A DNA stretch of 60,277 nt from a virus, in the IMG/VR virus record IMGVR_UViG_3300042154_003205, positions 1 through 60,277 of that record; one strand, given 5' to 3'. The notes under the pieces are model-generated. The model had not been told where the DNA came from and did not search any database. It was given only the letters and a program-made list of their open reading frames with translations. This document shows positions 8,137-15,197 of the stretch, piece by piece; the first letter of the stretch is position 1; every line of letters starts with the position of its first letter. The position numbers and the translations under genes are program-made.

Positions 8137-8351
8137 TCTCTTCTCCTGAACAAATCAGTTCCTATGTAGACCGCTTAGATCAGGAGGCTGAACAAATCAG
8201 ATCAGAAAGTTTGAGATTGGCCTGGTACATGCGCGGTGGTGCCACATACAACGATGTTATGCAGATGAGTTCCACAGAAAGAAAACTGGTCAGTGAGTTG
8301 GCCAAAGAAAATATTGAAACCACAAAGAAATCTAACTTACCTTACTTTTAA
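7294..8351 (+). CDS. gp26-gp51-like fusion by programmed -1 frameshift (candidate)
   Basis: A -1 shift at 8112-8121 would replace the last few gp26 residues with a 77-residue tail, giving about 352 aa. The site holds two overlapping perfect heptamers in the zero frame, A AAT TTT (8112-8118) and T TTT TTC (8115-8121). The -1 frame is open from just after a TGA near 8078 through to TAA at 8349-8351. It encodes a protein-like sequence, SPEQISSYVDRLDQEAEQIR, then LAWYMRGGATYNDVMQMSST and a final KKSNLPYF. There is no ATG in this frame until 8228, inside the conserved part. In T4, genes 26 and 51 are adjacent. In lambda and P2, frameshifted chaperone pairs (G/GT, E/E+E') serve the tape measure, and the tape measure is next door here. 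The TAA overlaps the next ATG (TAATG). The frameshift itself is inferred. Confidence 0.7.
8112..8121 (+). promoter_or_regulatory. Slippery sequence for -1 ribosomal frameshifting
   Basis: AAATTTTTTC contains A AAT TTT and T TTT TTC in the gp26 reading frame, both of the form X XXY YYZ that lets two tRNAs re-pair after a -1 slip. It lies 13 nt before the gp26 stop. I see no strong upstream ribosome-like stimulator and no obvious pseudoknot directly downstream. Confidence 0.7.
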
Positions 8352-8851
8352 TGGATATTGAAACTGTTACTGCTGACATACTGGCATGGAGTGAAACTTT
8401 TGTAGAAGTCCCTCATCCCAGCTTAGGTGGCTGGCCTCCTTGTCCGTTTGCTCGGCAAGCCAGATTGAATAAGACCATACAGGTTTTGACTGGTGCAGAT
8501 CCTTACTTTGATCTGCGCAATCGAGCAAGATGGGGCATGGGCCGGTATGAAGTTATTGTGTATGCTTATGATCCTGAGGAGTGGCCTTATGCATGTTTTC
8601 ACTCCTCAATTGAATCAGCCAACCAAGAAATTTTGCTGGCACGTGACATGCTGGCCCTAGAGGATCACCCTGCTGACGTAGAAAATGTCAACGGGGTCGT
8701 AATGAATCAAGGCAAATATGCCTTGGTACTGGTACAAAGTCTCAGCAAGCTAAACACAGCAGCCAAGCAAATGGGCTCAAAAGGATTCTATCACACCTGG
8801 CCTGAAGAATATCTAACTGGGCTGTTCGAGCACAGAGTGGATCCAAGATGA
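8351..8851 (+). CDS. Conserved phage protein of unknown function
   Basis: This 166-aa soluble protein has no family I can name with confidence. Its clearest feature is the N-terminal HPSLGGWPPCPFARQARLNK block (about residues 22-41), with a cysteine in a GGxPPCPFA motif that I associate with uncharacterised marine phage proteins. Also notable are RARWGMGRYEVIVYAYDPEE and, near the end, KGFYHTWPEEYLTGLFEHR. No signal peptide or membrane segment is visible. Its ATG overlaps the stop of the gp26 extension, and its own end overlaps the next ATG by 4 nt, so it is translationally coupled to both neighbours. Confidence 0.6.
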   Translation: MDIETVTADILAWSETFVEVPHPSLGGWPPCPFARQARLNKTIQVLTGADPYFDLRNRARWGMGRYEVIVYAYDPEEWPYACFHSSIESANQEILLARDMLALEDHPADVENVNGVVMNQGKYALVLVQSLSKLNTAAKQMGSKGFYHTWPEEYLTGLFEHRVDPR

Positions 8852-9285
8852 GCAGTTATCAGTTTGCTAGAATTGATCTCAGCAAGACCAACTACAGTAT
8901 AGACGTAGAATGGATGTACATAACTCGGCCAGATATTGCCGTACTCAACACTATCTATCGCGACTATTGCATTTACAAAAAGTTTTCAAGTGTGATGCCC
9001 ATATTTGATGCACGTTATACAGATCCAATGACTGATATAATTGGATACTATGACCGGGCCAAGTTAGTGGCATTTTCGTTGATCAAACGTTATGACGAAC
9101 ACAATGCCTTGTGCGATCAGTTTGCGTGGACTTACCACAATCCCAAATTAAGAATGGGCATAGAAACAATGAAAACAGAGTGTGCCATATACAAAGCACG
9201 AGGATTCCGATACTTGTACCTTGAACAAGCACACTTGTACAAAAGTGAAATAGACGGATTTGAAATATTAGGACCACTGGAGTAA
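8848..9285 (+). CDS. GNAT-like protein (putative N-acyltransferase fold)
   Basis: This 145-aa protein has an order of elements that suggests a GNAT fold: a strand with IIGYYDRAKLVAFSLIKRYD (about residues 64-83), AWTYHNPKLRMGIETMKTEC (about 92-111) where GNAT proteins place the acyl-CoA-binding loop and helix, and a final ARGFRYLYLEQAHLYKSEID. The usual Q/R-x-x-G-x-G/A motif is not obvious, so activity is uncertain; the YLYLEQAHLYK stretch is reminiscent of the leucyl/arginyl transferase subgroup. It is translationally coupled to the previous gene (ATGA overlap) and 3 nt before the next. Confidence 0.45.
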   Translation: MSSYQFARIDLSKTNYSIDVEWMYITRPDIAVLNTIYRDYCIYKKFSSVMPIFDARYTDPMTDIIGYYDRAKLVAFSLIKRYDEHNALCDQFAWTYHNPKLRMGIETMKTECAIYKARGFRYLYLEQAHLYKSEIDGFEILGPLE

Positions 9286-9288
9286 ATT

Positions 9289-9633
9289 ATGGCAGACTTA
9301 TACACTATATGGGCAGATAAAGAAGGCGACATATCAGATATCGACTGGGTCAACGGAATGAAAAGTTTCTTTGATCATTTGATTGATGAGGGCCGAATGG
9401 AAACTTATAGAATCACACGCTGCAAGATGGGATTTCGTAGTATAGCAGACATGCCTGAATGGATGATCATCATGGAGTTTAAAGACATGGCACAAATGGA
9501 TCAAGCATTCAAACGTGTTGCTCCACTCAAAGGTGATCTTGAAACAAAACACAAAAGCTTCAATCAGTTTGTTAGTGGCAACATTCAACATGCATTGTTT
9601 AGAGATTGGCCAGATACCAACCTAGACGATTAA
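9289..9633 (+). CDS. Small ferredoxin-like-fold protein, DUF6614-like
   Basis: This 114-aa protein begins MADLYTIWADKEGDISDIDW and contains EGRMETYRITRCKMGFRSIA (about residues 34-53), MIIMEFKDMAQMDQAFKRVA (about 59-78) and a final LFRDWPD. This pattern (a YxIW start, GR-xYRITR-K-G, a short strand with MEFxDxxQxDxAF, and a terminal LYRDFPD-like motif) is what I recall for the small bacterial DUF6614 proteins, which look like dimeric alpha/beta-barrel (Dabb-like) proteins. Function is unknown. It follows the GNAT-like gene by 3 nt with GGAG upstream, and is the last gene before the structured gene-free region. Confidence 0.5.
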   Translation: MADLYTIWADKEGDISDIDWVNGMKSFFDHLIDEGRMETYRITRCKMGFRSIADMPEWMIIMEFKDMAQMDQAFKRVAPLKGDLETKHKSFNQFVSGNIQHALFRDWPDTNLDD

Positions 9634-9703
9634 AGATGTACTGCGTACATCTGTTGATTTCACTTCGTTCATCAACGTATTGTCTTCTAAGTATCATCTA
9701 GAT

Positions 9704-9764
9704 ACTGTGGTCATAATTCACCGTATGCACGGTGAATTGACGGCATCATCTGAGTGACCGCAGT
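9704..9764. repeat. Nested inverted repeats forming a long stem-loop
   Basis: The outer arms 9704-9713 and 9755-9764 pair over 10 bp with one wobble and enclose a perfect 10-bp hairpin (9715-9738, loop ATGC) plus a 15-nt single-stranded segment. The small hairpin at 9690-9706 shares three bases with the outer arm, so the two are mutually exclusive, as in a structural switch. Confidence 0.6.
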
Positions 9765-9988
9765 CATCTATTCTAAAGAGATTGTTGTTTCCAACACGGA
9801 GGCGGTTGACCGGTACCCCCTACTCTAGCTTCACGTATCAACGGAACCCTAGTAACCCGAAATAGATCCAAGTTCTAAGAGCACGGGTTGTATCTTTTTC
9901 ACATTGCCCGAATCGTTTGCTGCCTTAAGTTAGTAGCTGTTCTTTGACGCCCAAGTCTGGACCGGGTATTGCACCGTTCCTCAATGGG

Positions 9989-10008
9989 GCTGAGTCATTG
10001 CACTCAGC
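9989..10008. repeat. 7-bp perfect hairpin near the end of the minus operon
   Basis: GCTGAGT and ACTCAGC pair around a 6-nt loop, 17 nt past the stop codon of the last minus-strand gene. There is no U-run on either side, so it is at most a weak or factor-dependent terminator or an mRNA-end stabiliser. Confidence 0.4.
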
Positions 10009-10025
10009 ACAGAGTCGTGATTAAA

Positions 10026-10418
10026 TTAAAGTTTAATGTGATTATGATAATGCAATAGAAACAAAGTAAAATCCTTGTCAAAAATATTAATGCTTACAAC
10101 TCCGTTGGCATTCCAAATTGTACTAAATTCTGTTGTGTCTAAGTGTGTTGGTTTAAACTCGCACAATTGCAACAGTACTTGCGGATTGATTTCTATATTG
10201 CCTAACCATAAATTAGAAAGTTTAACAAATTTATTATTTTGATTATTAAGTATGATTGAAATTTTGTTTGGTAATTTTATTTTGCAGTCTACTTTTACGG
10301 GTTGATTGTGTAATTGTTTTATATCAGATAGTATGTTTCCGTCACAATCTTGTATGACCACATCTACTGATTTGATACCTGGCTCAAATTCTAAGAATAA
10401 ATTTAGATCTGTGTTCAT
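10026..10418 (-). CDS. Hypothetical protein, predicted beta-rich
   Basis: This 130-aa protein is not recognised. It is rich in alternating hydrophobic strands (VDVVIQDCDGNIL, VKVDCKIKLPNKISIILNNQ) and contains KLSNLWLGNIEINPQVLLQL (about residues 67-86), which suggests a small beta-sandwich such as a carbohydrate-binding or jelly-roll fold. The base composition is very AT-rich. It is the last gene of the minus operon, and its start overlaps the radical SAM gene by 4 nt, so the two are probably coupled and may act together. Confidence 0.5.
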   Translation of the reverse strand: MNTDLNLFLEFEPGIKSVDVVIQDCDGNILSDIKQLHNQPVKVDCKIKLPNKISIILNNQNNKFVKLSNLWLGNIEINPQVLLQLCEFKPTHLDTTEFSTIWNANGVVSINIFDKDFTLFLLHYHNHIKL

Positions 10419-11761
10419 ACCACTACAAAATTACATTCTTTGCTACATATTTTTTTAAGTTCGTTATGATGAATTGTTCGTTGTGCTGGAGATATGTTTA
10501 ACTCTTGGTTAACCCATCCCCGTGCAGAATCTGCATTTATGATATTATATTTTTTAGAATCACGATATAATTGGGTGTTAGGTATAATGCCCAATGGTAC
10601 TATCTGTACTGACTTAACAGAATTATTTGCAAAATGTTTTCGATCTCTGAACCACTGTTTGATAGTTTCATAATCTTCATGTGTTTCCGATGGATACCCT
10701 GAGATCATCAATAAGTCTACTAGTATACTATACTTCTGTGTCATCTGTAAATGATAATCGAGGTCAGAGTTTTCAAAATTTTTGCCAAGGAGATGCCGCA
10801 CTCGAGGTATCACGCTTTCTACACCAAAAAACAAGATAGCATTGTTTTGTTGAAGTACAGCCCACATTTCTTCAGGATGGCTGTTTTGTGGTCGTATGAT
10901 AAATGACCCTTCCCAACTTATCTGTTCGCTTCTGAATTTTTTTTGATTGTACTCGGCAATCTTGACTATCAGTTTTCTGAACTCTCGTAGATTGCCATTG
11001 GTTATGCTGCTTCTAAAATCAAAGTGATAGACATGATGTTGGTCAATTTGATACATCATTTCGTCAAATATAAAGTCGGCTGATTTGTATTGAAACTTCT
11101 TCCATATTTCGATCACGTCACAAAATTCACAACTCCTTACACAACCACGACTATCAATTAATGGTATAGATGGTTCTCCGTACCAATAAAGATTGTAATC
11201 AGAATAATCAGGATATGGCAGTTTCATGAGATCCTCAACTGGTTGCCAAGTTGACGTATTGATTCCAGGATTTTCCATATTGCCTTGGATGTAGTTTAAA
11301 AATGATATCTCGCCATCACCACTGATGTAGTCGTTGATTAGCTTTGCTTTTTTTATTTTTTCAGCATAATCGTAATTTAATATACCTGGGCCACCTATCA
11401 CAATCATAGCGTTTGGAATCATCTGTTTTAACAATGCACATAACCATGTTGTAAATACTTGGCAATCAGCAGCAAACAAACTTAACCCAATGATTTTTGG
11501 GTTAAGTTTTACAATTTGATTTGCAGAATAATGCAACATTGAATTGACTTCATCAATGATCTCATCACGTATGATTTGGTTGTAAAAAAAATCTTTAAGA
11601 TAAGATTGATGGGTACTGGTTTTAAATTTTAAAAAAATATCTACATTGAGATCCAATGCTACACTATCAATGCCGTGCTGTGCCAGTACAGATTTAAGCA
11701 CTGCCGGAGCGGCTAGTGCTCTATTTGTTTCAATCAGTGGCATTGCTGCAATGACTATCAT
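10415..11761 (-). CDS. B12-binding-type radical SAM enzyme
   Basis: This 448-aa protein has the layout of B12-dependent radical SAM enzymes. Residues 1-150 form a Rossmann-like domain (MIVIAAMPLIETNRALAAPA, IIGLSLFAADC, MIVIGGPG, then YISGDGE) that matches a cobalamin-binding domain, though a clear DxHxxG motif is missing, so B12 may not be bound. About residues 205-212 carry the cluster motif C-VRS-C-EF-C. Further on come ISWEGSFIIRPQ, LFFGVESVIPRVRHLLGKN and LLMISGYPSETHEDY, typical of the radical SAM barrel in this subfamily. The substrate is unknown. Relatives modify lipids, pigments or peptides. Its neighbours (an SDR and a second radical SAM protein) suggest an accessory pathway. The gene is AT-rich. 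Confidence 0.8.
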   Translation of the reverse strand: MIVIAAMPLIETNRALAAPAVLKSVLAQHGIDSVALDLNVDIFLKFKTSTHQSYLKDFFYNQIIRDEIIDEVNSMLHYSANQIVKLNPKIIGLSLFAADCQVFTTWLCALLKQMIPNAMIVIGGPGILNYDYAEKIKKAKLINDYISGDGEISFLNYIQGNMENPGINTSTWQPVEDLMKLPYPDYSDYNLYWYGEPSIPLIDSRGCVRSCEFCDVIEIWKKFQYKSADFIFDEMMYQIDQHHVYHFDFRSSITNGNLREFRKLIVKIAEYNQKKFRSEQISWEGSFIIRPQNSHPEEMWAVLQQNNAILFFGVESVIPRVRHLLGKNFENSDLDYHLQMTQKYSILVDLLMISGYPSETHEDYETIKQWFRDRKHFANNSVKSVQIVPLGIIPNTQLYRDSKKYNIINADSARGWVNQELNISPAQRTIHHNELKKICSKECNFVVV

Positions 11762-11766
11762 GTTGA

Positions 11767-12195
11767 TTAAATTTTGTTTATGATGTGTGAGCCATGTACT
11801 CTGACTGAGATATGGCCATTGTAATATCCTGTTGATTCCAATACTCGCCTTGCAAACTGTTCTCTTGCCTCAATGTAACTACATTCAGACTTTGATTTGC
11901 AATAGTAAAGTATTTCTCTGGAGAAGTTTTCGGTGCCTAGTGTGATTACGTCTGCGGTTAATTCTGGGCTTGACCCGTAGTACTCACGCCAGTCTGAATC
12001 GACTTTTGTTCGTATCTTCTTCCGCTTTTTGATGCCGTTCTTTTGTTTTACTGTCTTGTAGGTTGTTTTACTAAATTTCGCTAATTTTTTGCCTATGTAC
12101 TTGCGTCCAGATAGATTATTTGTGATCTGATAAACAAATCCCACACATTCTTCGGGTAAAGTCTCAACTGGGGTGTCTTGATATTGCCATGTCAT
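11767..12195 (-). CDS. SegE-like GIY-YIG nuclease domain protein
   Basis: This 142-aa protein contains GFVYQITNNLSGRKYIGKK (about residues 19-37), the two-part GIY-YIG core in the form GFVYxITN...KYIGKK, followed by a lysine-rich insert and DWREYYGSSPEL (about 68-79), then a helix with a conserved Glu (YIEAREQFARRVLES). This matches the group of phage SegE-type homing-endonuclease relatives. These proteins nick or cut DNA and can spread themselves or neighbouring genes. It stands free between an SDR and a radical SAM gene with short gaps. Whether it is an active homing enzyme or a repurposed nuclease cannot be told. Confidence 0.75.
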   Translation of the reverse strand: MTWQYQDTPVETLPEECVGFVYQITNNLSGRKYIGKKLAKFSKTTYKTVKQKNGIKKRKKIRTKVDSDWREYYGSSPELTADVITLGTENFSREILYYCKSKSECSYIEAREQFARRVLESTGYYNGHISVRVHGSHIINKI

Positions 12196-12228
12196 GTGAG
12201 TTTTGGGGAATTGCCTTTCGTGCTATAG

Positions 12229-12813
12229 TTATGCCTTGTGTTCAAAGTTCACGTAAAAAGTTGCCTCTTCTATCACAGTATTCGGAGACACTGTGGTAGC
12301 GTATCTTATAAAATTGCTAATATCTGTTAATGCTATACCGTTTCCAGTCCAAGTAGGTCTGCTACGGCTTAGTTCTGTATTCAATCGATCTGGTGTGATC
12401 AACGTGGTTCTAAACTTCACTAGATTTTGTTTGAATGATTGCGTGCCTTGTCGGCTAGCGTGACTAATCGCTGCCTTGGCCACACGATATGTTTCAAATC
12501 TTGGTTCTGGCGCAACAATGTGTTTTTCACCTGAACTACCAACGTTGAAGATCCAACCACTCTTGCCAGCAGTTCGCCAGGCATCATACACAGCAAAATA
12601 CAACTGCGCCTGACCAAAATTGGCCCAGGATTCTTGTGGGGGACCATCAAATGCATTGTTTACAAACACATCGTATTCTAAACTCAGCGTGGCAATCTCC
12701 TGTGTATTATGATTGATATCAAATCCATTGGCACGACTTGCACTGTCTGCACCAAACACATCAGCTAGATGTTGCCCTAGTCCTCGGCTGCCACCTGTTA
12801 CTAACATTTTCAT
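12229..12813 (-). CDS. Short-chain dehydrogenase/reductase
   Basis: This 194-aa SDR has the nucleotide motif TGGSRGLG at residues 6-13, VNNA at 51-54, a Ser in NVGSS (93-94) and the catalytic Tyr109-x3-Lys113 (YRVAK). These are the four hallmarks of a classical SDR that reduces or oxidises an alcohol or keto group with NAD(P)H. It is shorter than typical SDRs (about 250), mostly through short loops. I start at 12813: an AAGGAGG site lies 10 nt upstream, and this ATG overlaps the preceding TGA (ATGA). The longer reading from 12837 would start inside that ribosome site. It probably works with the radical SAM genes on either side. Confidence 0.85.
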   Translation of the reverse strand: MKMLVTGGSRGLGQHLADVFGADSASRANGFDINHNTQEIATLSLEYDVFVNNAFDGPPQESWANFGQAQLYFAVYDAWRTAGKSGWIFNVGSSGEKHIVAPEPRFETYRVAKAAISHASRQGTQSFKQNLVKFRTTLITPDRLNTELSRSRPTWTGNGIALTDISNFIRYATTVSPNTVIEEATFYVNFEHKA

Positions 12814-13928
12814 TTGTTGGATCCTCCTTGATCCCATACTTTTGTAAATTGTTCACCGCAGGTCATTGCGCATTCAAACAGTCTATTACTGTTGTTGAAT
12901 GACGCTGAGAGATCAGACCAAAATTCATTGGCAAATATTTCAGGCAACGTGTTGTGATGTATGTTCAAATTGTCTAGCCCATACCGTTCTAAAAATTCAC
13001 GCACTTGATTTTTACCATTCACGGTACTCAACGGGTTGGCGCCAGGCAATGTGCCATCTCTAAATCTTGCATCATACAAATTGTGATTGAAAAAATTACA
13101 AGGCAATACTGTGCCTTCAGCATTAATTGCTACCTTGTTGCCCTTCAAGGCATCACAACGTATGGGTGTGGTGTCAAAATATTCTTTAATGTTGATATGT
13201 TGTTTTTTAAGCTCAGGCAAATATTGCATGCTACGATTTCTATACTGCTCTTGGCTGGGAGGCTCAAGCACATAATTTTCGTTGGCCACAGGCCATGAAT
13301 CCAGTTCAGTCATGGTGTGGTGATCTAAAAATCTACCGGTTTTGCGTATCAGTACATTTTGAAATCCCAAAGCCTTGCCGTATTGTTTGACCAAGTCAAT
13401 TTGATATTCATTATGTTTGAACACAATGAAGTTCCATTGTGCCCGCCCACCTGCGTTGATAAAAGCAGTGGCATTGTCGATAACCTTGTTGTATTGTACA
13501 TTCTTTCTGTACAAATGTAAAGTGTCAGCTAATCCATCAATGCCAAAGTCTATTTGCCCATATCCATTCATGATACCAGCTATCTCTGCCCAATAGTCAG
13601 CGTCATGTGCTCCGCCATTGGTGTGTATGTACAACCACAGCGTGGGATTTTTAGATCTAAAGTCACGTAGTATTGCCAAGAAATCTGGATGCATTATGGG
13701 ATCACCATAACTGCCACAGAAAAACACTTGCTTTAGTCGCTGGCATAATTCACGGTCAAACACTTGATCAATTGTCACACGTGATAAGTGTACAAGTGGC
13801 ATGTAAGGATTGATACCTGTGCCTAATTTGTTACGGGGACACTGAGGACAGGCAGCATTACAATAAGAGGTAATTTCTATCTGATACTCCGCAATATTTT
13901 TGTAGTTAAACATAGGGCAACTTTTCAA
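12810..13928 (-). CDS. Radical SAM protein with SPASM-like C-terminus
   Basis: This 372-aa protein carries the radical SAM motif CNAACPQC (Cys23, Cys27, Cys30), preceded by EYQIEITSYCN. It then has VFFCGSYGDPIMHPDF (about residues 68-83), the glycine-rich SAM-contact region, and LWLYIHTNGG. The C-terminal part has further cysteines in IRCDALKGNKVAINAEGTVL followed by PCNFF, and CAMTCGE near the end, consistent with an auxiliary iron-sulfur (SPASM/twitch) domain. Such enzymes often modify peptides or sugars. The gene is coupled to the SDR by a 4-nt overlap. Start alternatives are MKSCPMF or the internal MFNYKN. Confidence 0.85.
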   Translation of the reverse strand: MKSCPMFNYKNIAEYQIEITSYCNAACPQCPRNKLGTGINPYMPLVHLSRVTIDQVFDRELCQRLKQVFFCGSYGDPIMHPDFLAILRDFRSKNPTLWLYIHTNGGAHDADYWAEIAGIMNGYGQIDFGIDGLADTLHLYRKNVQYNKVIDNATAFINAGGRAQWNFIVFKHNEYQIDLVKQYGKALGFQNVLIRKTGRFLDHHTMTELDSWPVANENYVLEPPSQEQYRNRSMQYLPELKKQHINIKEYFDTTPIRCDALKGNKVAINAEGTVLPCNFFNHNLYDARFRDGTLPGANPLSTVNGKNQVREFLERYGLDNLNIHHNTLPEIFANEFWSDLSASFNNSNRLFECAMTCGEQFTKVWDQGGSNK

Positions 13929-13941
13929 ACATGATTGATTT

Positions 13942-14691
13942 TTAGGTCAACACTTTAAATTTTTTTCCAGCTAGAGACAACATACAATATTTTTCCTCTA
14001 GTGTTAGGCCTGCACAATTGTAATCAAAGTTGTTGTGTTGAATTAACTGAGTAAAGACCGTACTGGGCATGAATTTTTTATTTTGTTCAGTCCATTCAGA
14101 GTAATAAACTTGGCATTTTTGCGAAATTTCTAAATCAACTTGTTTTAGAGCTGTAACAAAAATGTCCCACCCACTGAGTATATCTTGTAGAGAGATCTGT
14201 TGATCACTGAGTGGCTTGTTCTGCACTAGATCCTGAGCATAGTTAAAGCAATTGAATTTGTACAGTAACTCTGGGTCTTTGATCTTGGACATTAAAACAT
14301 GATAATTTAATATCTCTGGATTTTTTTGCAAACTGGCTTTGATCACAAACGGCATGAATTCTGGACCAGCAACAATGTCAATCACTGGATATGGAAAATC
14401 AAAGTAACAATGGGTTTTAAGCATCCAATGTGCTGTTAAATCACTTTGATCTAGCTGACAAAGTTGATCAAACAATTGAAGTTTGTTGACAGCAGAAAAA
14501 TTGATCAATGACATTTGTGAAATTTGATCGTATTTGAAACTCTGGCAATAATTGTGATCTATCAAAGTTTGCCCATTGTGCAATGAAATGTAGCGATTTT
14601 GGCTTTGTAAATGTTGATCAGAATCCAATAACAATTTCAACACAGTGTCACCGGCCATGCCAGACTGCCATCTTAATAATTTTATTGGCAT
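13942..14691 (-). CDS. Hypothetical protein, sulfotransferase-like N-terminus
   Basis: This 249-aa protein is not assigned. It starts with a strand and loop, IKLLRWQSGMAGDTVLKLLL, that resembles the phosphate-binding start of phage sulfotransferase-like proteins and is similar in layout to the protein at 20253-21143 (YSAGSYGTYVEWCL). A histidine-containing LKTHCYF (about residues 91-97) would fit the next conserved strand of that fold. No second diagnostic motif is visible, so activity is a guess. It overlaps the upstream gene by 10 nt and is AT-rich like its neighbours. Confidence 0.4.
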   Translation of the reverse strand: MPIKLLRWQSGMAGDTVLKLLLDSDQHLQSQNRYISLHNGQTLIDHNYCQSFKYDQISQMSLINFSAVNKLQLFDQLCQLDQSDLTAHWMLKTHCYFDFPYPVIDIVAGPEFMPFVIKASLQKNPEILNYHVLMSKIKDPELLYKFNCFNYAQDLVQNKPLSDQQISLQDILSGWDIFVTALKQVDLEISQKCQVYYSEWTEQNKKFMPSTVFTQLIQHNNFDYNCAGLTLEEKYCMLSLAGKKFKVLT

Positions 14692-15197
14692 ATTACTACA
14701 GTGTCGTCAACTATGACACCTCCCAGTAAATCAGCAATATCCATAGCTGAGTATTTGAGTCGATTGTAATCAAATCTACACAACGGCAAAGTCACAATGA
14801 TTTTTTCTGTGAAATTTTTGAGGTGGTTGATGTCTTTGTGAATTTCCTGCCATGGTCTATACTGCATAAAGATTGTTGAATGTAAAATTAACAAGTTTGC
14901 TGGCGCTAATTTTTTTATCACGTAGTGCAAAAGATTACATTGTGATGGATCTATAAAAATTGTATTTGGTTTCCAGTCAACATCTATGTGTGAAAACATT
15001 TTTGGTTCTATATAGTTGGCCAAAAAATTAAGACGTGGGCCACCAGAAAACAACACCAATGTCGAGCCAGTGACCAATTGCATTGTAACATAGTGTAACA
15101 CAGTGTCAGAGATGTCATACAAATTACATTCATATTGTTGTCGAGCATGAATTAAATTTGAACTTATGTCAGAAGAAATTTTTGTTAGTATTTTCAT
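14682..15197 (-). CDS. Hypothetical protein, Rossmann-like
   Basis: This 171-aa protein alternates helices and strands: STLVLFSGGPRLNFLANYI (about residues 45-63), NTIFIDPSQCNLLHYVI (about 78-94), NLLILHSTIFMQY (about 100-112), KIIVTLPLCRFDYNRLKYSA and GGVIVDDTVVIC at the end. This resembles a class I methyltransferase core, but the glycine-rich SAM motif is absent. It overlaps both neighbours (29 nt and 10 nt), so it belongs to the coupled operon. Function is unknown. Confidence 0.4.
   Translation of the reverse strand: MKILTKISSDISSNLIHARQQYECNLYDISDTVLHYVTMQLVTGSTLVLFSGGPRLNFLANYIEPKMFSHIDVDWKPNTIFIDPSQCNLLHYVIKKLAPANLLILHSTIFMQYRPWQEIHKDINHLKNFTEKIIVTLPLCRFDYNRLKYSAMDIADLLGGVIVDDTVVICQ

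Larger units (their letters stand above)
9634..10025. other. Gene-free region with many inverted repeats; candidate structured RNA or terminators
   Basis: These 392 bases between two convergent gene blocks hold no credible gene. They contain dense dyad symmetry: AGATGTAC/GTACATCT (9634-9652), GTTGAT/ATCAAC (9653-9676), AGTATC/GATACT (9690-9706), a perfect 10-bp stem AATTCACCGT/ACGGTGAATT with a 4-nt loop (9715-9738), an outer 10-bp stem ACTGTGGTCA/TGACCGCAGT enclosing it (9704-9713 with 9755-9764, one G-U), and GCTGAGT/ACTCAGC (9989-10008). None has a proper U-run. The part from 9770 to 9985 has C/G-rich blocks unlike neighbouring AT-rich genes, and I could not fit it to a tRNA, tmRNA or group I intron. 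Bidirectional termination is likely for the left part; a non-coding RNA is possible for the whole. Confidence 0.55.

Noticed and set aside
8182-8187. AGGAGG as a ribosome site for an independent gp51-like gene
   Set aside because: The only codon at suitable distance in the right frame is ATC, and the next TTG and ATG are 23 and 40 nt away, inside the conserved region. Frameshifting explains the frame better, although internal initiation is not excluded.
9771-9990. Possible tRNA, tmRNA or group I intron in the gene-free region
   Set aside because: No cloverleaf with a T-loop (GTTCNANTC) could be fitted on either strand, and no group I core elements or split gene are present.
11767-12195. Mobile intron or intein around the GIY-YIG gene
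   Set aside because: The flanking genes are intact and separate, so the nuclease is free-standing.
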